Below, one piece after another: positions 1 to 5,804 of a DNA stretch of 8,109 nucleotides (position 1 is the stretch's first letter; every line of letters starts with the position of its first letter). The notes under the pieces were generated by a model that did no database searches, was not told the DNA's origin, and worked only from the letters and a program-made list of their open reading frames with translations. Source of the DNA: Treponema sp. (GTDB taxonomy: Bacteria; Spirochaetota; Spirochaetia; Treponematales; Breznakiellaceae); NCBI GenBank assembly GCA_031276685.1, contig JAISMQ010000271.1:1-8109 (forward strand), in the 5' to 3' direction. Made by a program: the position numbers and the translations under genes.

Positions 1-1734
1 GTCCGGGGGAACAAGAACCAGATTTTGAACGAGCTTCACCCCGGAAGCTATTTCGGCGAATACGCCGCCCTTACCGGGGACAAGCGGATGGCGGATATTC
101 AGGCCAACGGGACCGTCCAGGTCTACGAGCTCAGTACCAAGGTCCTCCACGCCCTTACCAGGAGCCAGCCGAGGATATACGGCCTTTTTTTGAAGAGCAT
201 CTACGACCAGGCTTCGGACAGGTACCAGAATCTGGTCCGGCTTCTTAACGCCCGCCGCGGCCTGGGCTCCGGCGCGGCGGCGAAGTCCCACAGCGGCCTT
301 TCCCTGTTTGTTAATTACTACCTGGTGTTCCTGGTTTTTTTCAACCTTATCCTCTTTATGCCGGACCTGGCGGCCCTGGGCTCCCACCCGCTGTGGCTCT
401 GCTCCCCGATCGTGTTTCTGGTGCTTTACATCGTGATAACCCGCCGGGCCTTGGAATCGATTGTTCTGGCGGGGCTGTACATCTCGATCATGCAGGCCCG
501 GGCGGGCTTTATCGGCGACTACCTGGACCGCGTAACCGCCTCGCTGGGGGACAACTCAAGCCTTATCCTTATGGTCGTGCTTATGGGCGCCCTTACCCGG
601 CAGTTTTCGGCCTCCGGCAGCATCAACGCCCTTAAATTCGTCGCCGAAAAACGGATAAAAACCGGCCGGGGGATCCTCTTTTCCGCCTTTTGCTCCATGG
701 TTTTTATCTCCATCGACGAATATCTGAGCATCCTTATCAACGGCGCCTGTTTTACCCCCCTTTCGGACCAGAAGAACCTGCCCCGGGAAAAATCGTCCTT
801 CGTTCTGGGGATGACCCCGATGGCCCTCTGTATATTGAACCCCCTGTCCCTTACGGGGCTTTACCTTACGGGGGTTATTGTGAGTTCCGGGGGCGGGGCG
901 GATCTGTTCATCCGGGCCGTCTGCTACAATTTTTCCGCCCTGCTCGCCCTGTTTTTTATCCTGCTGCTGATCCTCGGCATACTGCCCCCGGTGGGCGCTT
1001 TGAAAAAGGGGATCCTCCGGGTTAAGGAGGGGGGGAACCTGTGGCCGGAGGGTACCTCGGTCGACCAGGGCCGGGACAGCCCGAACCGGGGGAAGGTGAC
1101 GAACCTGGTCCTGCCCATCCTGGTGCTGATCGGCGCGTCGGTCGCGGCGGGAACCCTGGAAAGCGGGCGCCTGTCGGTAAACGTGCTGTACGGCATGCTG
1201 GTTACGCTGATCTTTACGTTTATCCTCTACTGCGCCCAGCGTTACATGAGCCCCGAACAGTTCTTTAACAACCTTATCTTCGGTTTTGAAAGTATGCTGG
1301 CCCCGGTTGTCATGTTTATCGTGTCCAGCGTTTTCGCCGCCGGCATAGAGGATATCGGTTTTTCCGCCTGGCTTGACGAGGCGGTGCGGAACCTTGTCGG
1401 CGGGCAGTCCTGGGTGCTGCCGGCCCTGATCTTCGCCGTCTGTACGCTGGTGGGGGCCCTGTTCGACAACCCCTGGGCCATGTACGCCCTGGGTATGCCC
1501 ATCGCGCTGGAACTGAGCCGGGCCGTGGGGATGGACCCGGGGCTCTTCGTAGGGGCGGTCTGCGCCGCCGGTTTTGCCGGCAACGAGATTGCCCTGGGCG
1601 ATATTTTTTTTGAAGGGCCCATGCTGGGCATAAATCCCATTGTCTACTACCGGGCCAAGCTGCCCTACGCCGTCTGCTTTACTACGCTGGCTTTTTTGGC
1701 CTATGGCCTTGCGGGGTATATCCTCCGTGGCTGA
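1..1734 (+). CDS. cNMP-binding domain fused to NhaC-like Na+/H+ antiporter (5' partial)
   Basis: The frame is open to the left edge, so the true start lies outside the window; the TTG at 25 is internal. Visible residues 1-50 are the end of a cyclic-nucleotide-binding domain: FGE at 18-20 and Arg29 fit the phosphate-binding cassette (FGE...R.A). A helical linker follows (about 50-95), then some 10-12 hydrophobic segments to residue 577. Two stretches align with the NhaC family halves: IDEY (238-241) followed by PLSDQ and REK corresponds to the DDYAN...TD..REK block, and DNPW...GNE...YYRAKLPYA (to 557) corresponds to GTSW...GDH...QLPYA. The likely role is an inner-membrane cation/proton antiporter gated by a nucleotide. 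Several residues strongly conserved in NhaC are changed, so the transported ion is unproven. The gene overlaps the chosen potA start by 8 bases. Confidence 0.82.
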   Translation, partial: VRGNKNQILNELHPGSYFGEYAALTGDKRMADIQANGTVQVYELSTKVLHALTRSQPRIYGLFLKSIYDQASDRYQNLVRLLNARRGLGSGAAAKSHSGLSLFVNYYLVFLVFFNLILFMPDLAALGSHPLWLCSPIVFLVLYIVITRRALESIVLAGLYISIMQARAGFIGDYLDRVTASLGDNSSLILMVVLMGALTRQFSASGSINALKFVAEKRIKTGRGILFSAFCSMVFISIDEYLSILINGACFTPLSDQKNLPREKSSFVLGMTPMALCILNPLSLTGLYLTGVIVSSGGGADLFIRAVCYNFSALLALFFILLLILGILPPVGALKKGILRVKEGGNLWPEGTSVDQGRDSPNRGKVTNLVLPILVLIGASVAAGTLESGRLSVNVLYGMLVTLIFTFILYCAQRYMSPEQFFNNLIFGFESMLAPVVMFIVSSVFAAGIEDIGFSAWLDEAVRNLVGGQSWVLPALIFAVCTLVGALFDNPWAMYALGMPIALELSRAVGMDPGLFVGAVCAAGFAGNEIALGDIFFEGPMLGINPIVYYRAKLPYAVCFTTLAFLAYGLAGYILRG

Positions 1735-2746
1735 ACTGTTGCGGCTGCAGGGCATTACGAAGAAGTTCGGCGCGACGCCGGTGCTGAGGGGCATCGATCT
1801 GAGCGTAGGGGCCGGGGAATTCGTCACGCTTTTGGGGCCTTCCGGCTGCGGGAAGACCACCACGCTCAGGATCATCGCGGGGCTGGAAACCGCGGATTCG
1901 GGCCGCGTCTTCCTGGGGGGCGCCGATGTAAGCGCCCTGCCGCCCGACCGGCGGGACGTGAACATGGTGTTTCAGAATTCCGCCCTGGTCCCCCACATGA
2001 ACGTGGCCGCCACTATCGGCTACAGCCTTAGGGTAAAGAAGAGGCCGCGCGGGGAAATACAGGAAGCCGTGCGGAAAGCCCTGGAAATGGTCAGGCTGTC
2101 CGGTTACGGGCGGCGTATGCCTTCCGAGCTGTCGGGGGGCCAGAAACAGCGGGTCGCGGTGGCCCGCGCCCTGGTAAATTCGCCCAAGGTGCTGCTGCTC
2201 GACGAGCCCCTGGGGGCCCTGGACCTGCAGCTCCGCCGCCAGATGCAGCTTGAACTCAAGGGGCTCCAGCAGAGGCTGGGGATTGGCTTTGTCTACATCA
2301 CCCACGATCAGGAAGAGGCCCTGAGCATGTCGGACCGCGTCGCCGTGATGCGCGACGGGGCCTTTGAGCAGGCGGGGCCGCCGGAAGAAATTTATGACCG
2401 CCCCCGGACCAGGTGTGTGGCCCGCTTCGTGGGCAGCGCCAACATCATCCGCGGCGCGTCCGGCACGGTTGCCGTCCGTTCGGAGTGGGTGCGCGTGGGC
2501 CCCCTTCCGGATCCCCGCGCCTCCGGGCCGGGCTTTCCAGACAGGCCGGGTTTCCCGGCCACGGTTAGGGGCAGCCAGTTCGCCGGGGGGCAGACGCGGA
2601 TCAGCCTAAGCCTTGACGCCACGGGGGAGGAGATAACCGCGAGCCGCCAGGGGCTCTACGCGCCGGGGGAAACCGGGCGGCGGGTCTGGGTAAGCTGGGA
2701 AGAAGAGCACGCGGTCCCCGTAGAGGACAGCGGGGGGGATCTGTGA
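1727..2746 (+). CDS. potA: polyamine-type ABC importer ATPase PotA
   Basis: This is the ATP-hydrolysing subunit of the importer encoded by the next three genes, acting on the cytoplasmic face of the membrane. All ABC motifs are intact in the 339-aa product: Walker A GPSGCGKTT (37-45), Q-loop Gln83 in VFQNSAL, signature LSGGQ (135-139), Walker B LLLDEP (156-161), D-loop ALD, and switch His193 in THDQEEA. The C-terminal part (about 240-339) is a TOBE-type regulatory domain, shorter than in E. coli PotA (378 aa). The GTG at 1727 is chosen because the product then begins AELLRLQGITKKFG, as PotA proteins usually do, and because it overlaps the preceding stop region by only 8 bases. An ATG at 1703 is also in frame, and the frame stays open back to 1640. 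The gene ends in a GTGA overlap with potB. PotA-like ATPases of other solute importers look similar, so substrate cannot be read from this subunit. Confidence 0.93.
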   Translation: MAELLRLQGITKKFGATPVLRGIDLSVGAGEFVTLLGPSGCGKTTTLRIIAGLETADSGRVFLGGADVSALPPDRRDVNMVFQNSALVPHMNVAATIGYSLRVKKRPRGEIQEAVRKALEMVRLSGYGRRMPSELSGGQKQRVAVARALVNSPKVLLLDEPLGALDLQLRRQMQLELKGLQQRLGIGFVYITHDQEEALSMSDRVAVMRDGAFEQAGPPEEIYDRPRTRCVARFVGSANIIRGASGTVAVRSEWVRVGPLPDPRASGPGFPDRPGFPATVRGSQFAGGQTRISLSLDATGEEITASRQGLYAPGETGRRVWVSWEEEHAVPVEDSGGDL

Positions 2747-3603
2747 AGCGCGGTTCCGCCTTTGCGATGGCCCTGCCCCTGTACCTCTTTACGCTGGTCT
2801 TTGTCCTGGGGCCCCTGCTGTACATGCTGGCCCTGAGCTTTATGCGCCGGGAGGGGGCCTTCGGGGTGGCCCTGGACTTTACGCTGCGGAACTACCGCCG
2901 CATCGCGATTCCCGAATACGCCGCCACGTTCTACCAGTCGCTGCGCCTGGCGCTTCTCTGCACGGTCCTGGTAACGCTCTTCGGCTACCCCTTCGGCTAC
3001 GTCATGGCCAGGCTCAGCCCCCGCTGGCGGGGGAGGGTGATGCTGATTCTGATTATCCCCTTTTGGACCAGTTCCCTGATGCGGCTCTCCGGCTGGATCA
3101 TCGTGTTCCGTTCCAACGGGACCCTGGACAGGATCCTTATGGCCCTGGGGCTTTCGTCCGCCCCCCTGCGCCTGCTCTACAGTTACCCGGCGGTGGTTAC
3201 GGGGATGGTCTACGTGCTGCTCCCCTTTATGATCTACTCGGTTTTTGTAAGCGCCGAAAAGATGGACTGGGCGCTGGTCGAGGCGGCGCGGGTTATGGGG
3301 GCGTCCGCGCCCCGCGCCTTTTTGACGGTGACCCTGCCCCTGACCATGCCGGGGCTCTTTTCCGGCATCGTCCTGAGCTTTATCCCCTCGATGGGCCTCT
3401 TCTTTATCGCCGACATTCTGGGGGGCAACAAGGTGGTGCTGGTGGGGAACCTTATCCACGAACAGTTGATGCAGGGCCACGACTGGCCCTTCGCCGCCGC
3501 CCTGAGCGTCGTGCTGATGGTTCTGACCAGCGGCTTTATTTTCCTCTACCGCGTCCTTGCCCGGTTCTGCGGCGGGAGCGGGGAACTGGAGGGCCTGGTA
3601 TGA
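2743..3603 (+). CDS. potB: polyamine-type ABC importer permease PotB
   Basis: This is the first of two inner-membrane permease subunits, 286 aa, the usual size for PotB. Six hydrophobic segments are visible, roughly at residues 8-30, 65-90, 97-117, 140-165, 195-225 and 248-275. The EAA loop that docks on the ATPase is at 180-186 (EAARVMG), followed by the typical TLPLTMPG stretch. The start is GTG within a GTGA overlap with the potA stop, preceded by a G-rich, Shine-Dalgarno-like run at 2732-2739. No ATG candidate lies closer than residue 9, which would cut into the first membrane segment. The stop overlaps the potC start as ATGA. Translation is therefore probably coupled through potA-potB-potC. 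The substrate assignment comes only from family resemblance and gene order. Confidence 0.93.
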   Translation: MKRGSAFAMALPLYLFTLVFVLGPLLYMLALSFMRREGAFGVALDFTLRNYRRIAIPEYAATFYQSLRLALLCTVLVTLFGYPFGYVMARLSPRWRGRVMLILIIPFWTSSLMRLSGWIIVFRSNGTLDRILMALGLSSAPLRLLYSYPAVVTGMVYVLLPFMIYSVFVSAEKMDWALVEAARVMGASAPRAFLTVTLPLTMPGLFSGIVLSFIPSMGLFFIADILGGNKVVLVGNLIHEQLMQGHDWPFAAALSVVLMVLTSGFIFLYRVLARFCGGSGELEGLV

Positions 3604-4451
3604 GGGGGGCCGGGCCGAAATTCGGCCTCCCGGGATCCGGCGGGCCGAAATTCGGCCCCGCGAAGATCTACATCTCCGCCGTGCTGGCGCTGATGTACGT
3701 GCCCATCCTCCTGGTGATTGTTTACTCGTTTAACCGGAGCCGGCAGAGTTCCCAATGGGGGGGCTTTTCCCTGTACTGGTACGGGGAACTGTTCCGGGAC
3801 CGGGCCCTGTTCGAAGCCCTGCTCAACAGCCTGATCCTGGGGGTCCTTTCAAGCTTCTGCGCGGCGGTAATCGGGGTTCTGGCGGCCTCCGGCATGGCCC
3901 GGGCGAAGCTTCCGGGGGCGAAGGGCGTCGAAGCCCTGGCGGTTCTCCCCATCATTACGCCGGAGGTCGTCATGGGCATGGTGTCCCTGGCCTTCTTCGC
4001 CTTTCTTTCGATCCCCTTTGGCATGCTTACCCTGCTGCTGGCCCATACCTCTATGTGTATTCCCTACGTGTTCCTCCTGGTAAAGGCCCGGCTCGCGGGG
4101 ATTGACAAGAGCCTTTTGGAAGCGGCCCGTGACCTTGGGGCGGGGGAGTGGCGGGCTTTTCGCGATATTACCCTGCCCCTGGTTATGCCCGCCGTGGTTT
4201 CGGGGCTGCTCATTTCCTTTGCCATGAGTTTTGACGACGTGATTGTCAGCGTGTTTGTTACCGGGGTAAACACCAATACCCTGCCCGTCAGGATCTACAC
4301 CTCGCTCAAGGTGGGGGTAACCCCCAAGATCAACGCCATGTGTACGCTGCTGTTCGCGCTGACGGCGCTTCTTTCCCTCTGTTCCGCGATCATTTCCGGC
4401 TACGGCGGCCGGTCAAAAAACGCCGAAAAAAAAATCGAAGGAGAAATATGA
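3600..4451 (+). CDS. potC: polyamine-type ABC importer permease PotC
   Basis: This is the second permease subunit, 283 aa, pairing with PotB. The first membrane segment begins near residue 22 (IYISAVLALMYVPILLVIVY), and five more follow. The EAA loop is at 174-180 (EAARDLG), followed by DITLPLVMPA; the FDDV motif after the fifth segment is typical of PotC. The start is ATG 3600, in an ATGA overlap with potB; the frame is open further upstream but only inside potB. The N-terminal tail is odd: residues 4-20 contain the pentapeptide GPKFG twice, encoded by a duplicated 17-base palindromic unit. The C-terminal tail is Lys/Glu-rich and is encoded by A6 and A9 runs that sit just ahead of the potD ribosome-binding site. 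Confidence 0.93.
   Translation: MRGAGPKFGLPGSGGPKFGPAKIYISAVLALMYVPILLVIVYSFNRSRQSSQWGGFSLYWYGELFRDRALFEALLNSLILGVLSSFCAAVIGVLAASGMARAKLPGAKGVEALAVLPIITPEVVMGMVSLAFFAFLSIPFGMLTLLLAHTSMCIPYVFLLVKARLAGIDKSLLEAARDLGAGEWRAFRDITLPLVMPAVVSGLLISFAMSFDDVIVSVFVTGVNTNTLPVRIYTSLKVGVTPKINAMCTLLFALTALLSLCSAIISGYGGRSKNAEKKIEGEI
3611..3657 (+). repeat. duplicated palindromic 17-mer in the start of potC
   Basis: CGGGCCGAAATTCGGCC occurs at 3611-3627 and again at 3641-3657, an exact direct repeat with a 30-base (10-codon) period. Within each copy GGCCGAA and TTCGGCC are inverted arms around a single central base, so each copy could form a hairpin, or the two copies could pair with each other. The repeat keeps the reading frame and encodes GPKFG twice. 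No third copy was found by reading the rest of the window. Confidence 0.85.
4438..4443 (+). promoter_or_regulatory. strong ribosome-binding site of potD
   Basis: AAGGAG ends 7 bases before ATG 4451 and 4 bases before ATG 4448. The spacing favours 4451 as the potD start. It follows an A-rich tract (A6 at 4415-4420, A9 at 4426-4434) that stands out in the GC-rich surroundings and probably keeps the site unstructured. This would fit higher synthesis of the binding protein than of the membrane subunits. Confidence 0.7.
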
Positions 4452-5503
4452 TGGACAAGAAAAGGCTGTTTTCCGCGCTGGCGCTGCTGGCGGTGCTGGC
4501 CTCCGGTTCCCTTTTTGCCGGGGCCCGGCGGGAATCGAAGCGCCTGACGATCTACACCTGGGAGGAGATGTTCCCCCAGGAGATTCTGGACGGTTTTACG
4601 GAAAAGACGGGGATCATTATCAACTACGTGAATTTTGATTTCAACGAAACCATGCTGACCAGGCTGCGGGCCGCCGGGGGCGGGGATTACGACCTGGTAA
4701 TTGCCGACGACTACATCATCGAAAGCGCCATTGCCGAAGGGCTGGCGCGGAAGCTCGACAAGGCGGCGCTGCCCAACTACGGCAACATCAACCCGCTGTG
4801 CCTCCGGCCCTTTTATGATCCCGATGACGAGTACACCGTGCCCTACGGGGCCGGGGTCCAGACCATCGTGTACGATCCGGCGCGGGTAAGCCGCGCCATA
4901 ACCGGATACGCGGATCTGTGGGATCCGGGCTTGCGGAACAGCCTGGGGGTGACCGCCAACCCGAGGGTGATCAACGGCCTTGCCCTTAAGCGCATGGGGA
5001 AGAGCTACAACGAAGCCGATCCCCGGATAATCGCCGAGGCGGGACAGTTGATGCTGGAGCTGGCGCCGAATATCCGGCTTATCAAGGACGACTTTCTGGA
5101 CGAAGACCTCCTTTCCGGGGAGGTCTCCGCGGCGGTGATGTACACCGACCAGGCGACGCGGGCCATGATGTCCCGGCCGGATTTTAAGATGGTGTACCCA
5201 AGCGAGGGTATCGGCTACGGGCTGATGGGGGCATTTGTCCCCGCCAAGGCCCCCAACGCCCAGGGGGCGCTGGCCTTTCTCGACTACATCCTGGACCCCC
5301 GGCGCGGGGCGCAGTGCTTTGAGCATCTGGGGTACTACTGCACCTTCTCCGCGTCCGACCCGCTGATAAGCCCCGAATACCGGTCCTTCTTAACGCTGCC
5401 GGAGGGCTTTTCCGGCGCGGAGACCATCCGGGCGGTCAGCCAGGAGGCGGAGGAGGAACACGAGCGGGTGTGGACCGCCTTTAAGCAGGCGGCGGGGCAG
5501 TAG
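4451..5503 (+). CDS. potD: PotD-like periplasmic solute-binding protein
   Basis: This is the substrate receptor of the importer, 350 aa, the usual size for PotD/PotF. A signal peptide covers residues 1-23 (KKR, a hydrophobic core, then SLFA before Gly24); it has no lipobox Cys, so a soluble periplasmic protein is predicted. The mature part aligns throughout with E. coli PotD by eye: TWEE (36-39) with NWTE, NETM (65-68), YDLV (80-83), ADLW, VPA and LGY (293-295). Binding-site comparison from memory: Trp37, Tyr88, Tyr295 and Gln331 are kept. E. coli Tyr37, Asp168, Glu171, Trp255 and Asp257 become Met40, Asn170, Val173, Gly257 and Met259. The fold assignment is firm, but polyamine binding is doubtful. 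ATG 4448, immediately upstream, is an alternative start forming ATGA with potC. The 3' end overlaps the convergent yggU by 23 bases. Confidence 0.9.
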   Translation: MDKKRLFSALALLAVLASGSLFAGARRESKRLTIYTWEEMFPQEILDGFTEKTGIIINYVNFDFNETMLTRLRAAGGGDYDLVIADDYIIESAIAEGLARKLDKAALPNYGNINPLCLRPFYDPDDEYTVPYGAGVQTIVYDPARVSRAITGYADLWDPGLRNSLGVTANPRVINGLALKRMGKSYNEADPRIIAEAGQLMLELAPNIRLIKDDFLDEDLLSGEVSAAVMYTDQATRAMMSRPDFKMVYPSEGIGYGLMGAFVPAKAPNAQGALAFLDYILDPRRGAQCFEHLGYYCTFSASDPLISPEYRSFLTLPEGFSGAETIRAVSQEAEEEHERVWTAFKQAAGQ

Positions 5504-5804
5504 CGCCGGGATCGCGGCGGGCCGCCAGGGCTTCGGCCCGTTCCCGGCAGGAAAGGGGCGCTTCCACGGTTTTTAGCCGGGATTTCTGCCCGGCGGCCAC
5601 CCTTACCATGCTCCGGGCGCAGCCCAGGGCGGCGGCGAGAAAGCGGCACAGTTCCGCGTTGGCTTTGCCGTCTTCGGGGGCTGCGGCGATGCGGACCTTG
5701 AGCCGCCCGTCTTTGATCTCCCCGGCCTCCGTTTTTCCGGCGCCGGGCTGGGCCTTGATGTCCATCAGGATCGAATCCCCCCGGACCCTGGGCCACGCGG
5801 TCAC
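5481..5804 (-). CDS. yggU: DUF167 / YggU-family protein (UPF0235)
   Basis: This 107-aa product matches the small conserved DUF167 family, which has no settled function. Visible family hallmarks are TAW at the N-terminus, QPGA (19-22), a KVRIAAAPEDGKAN block (36-49), FLAAALG (55-61) and G-Q-K-S-R-L-K (72-78). The GTG at 5804 is chosen over the in-frame ATG at 5870 because family members typically begin close to TAW, and because it makes a GTGA overlap with the stop of the upstream gene, pointing to coupled translation. The Ala/Arg/Pro-rich tail after residue 84 runs past the usual family end, and its last 23 bases lie inside the 3' end of potD on the other strand. The opposite-strand frame in this region has no recognisable family features. 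Confidence 0.88.
   Translation of the reverse strand: MTAWPRVRGDSILMDIKAQPGAGKTEAGEIKDGRLKVRIAAAPEDGKANAELCRFLAAALGCARSMVRVAAGQKSRLKTVEAPLSCRERAEALAARRDPGATAPPPA

Noticed and set aside
25..27. TTG as the start of the antiporter gene
   Set aside because: The frame is open upstream to base 1, and the residues around it belong to a cNMP-binding domain that needs more N-terminal sequence.
1024..1268. Perfect AAGGAGG at 1024-1030 followed by GTG 1041 and a 75-codon out-of-frame ORF
   Set aside because: The predicted peptide is Gly/Pro/Arg-rich like other shadow frames here and lies inside a well-supported gene; the match is probably chance from Lys-Glu-Gly codons.
1640..1726. Upstream extension of potA inside the antiporter gene
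   Set aside because: The extra residues do not resemble any PotA N-terminus and lie wholly within the antiporter coding sequence.
556..1965. Long minus-strand open frame of 469 codons opposite the antiporter and potA
   Set aside because: The composition (Gln, His, Arg, Gly, Pro, Asp) is that of an antisense frame in GC-rich DNA, and both plus-strand genes have clear family motifs.
2656..3480. Minus-strand open frame of 274 codons opposite potB
   Set aside because: It is His/Gln/Gly-rich with no motif and lies opposite an intact permease.
3063..3599. Upstream extension of potC through potB
   Set aside because: The translation is shadow-like until ATG 3600, where normal PotC sequence begins with an ATGA overlap.
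4400..5326. Minus-strand open frame of 308 codons opposite potD
   Set aside because: It has antisense composition and potD is well supported on the plus strand.
5501..5540. Possible intrinsic terminator after potD (CGCCG/CGGCG arms)
   Set aside because: The stem is only five pairs, there is no T run, and the site lies inside the yggU coding sequence.
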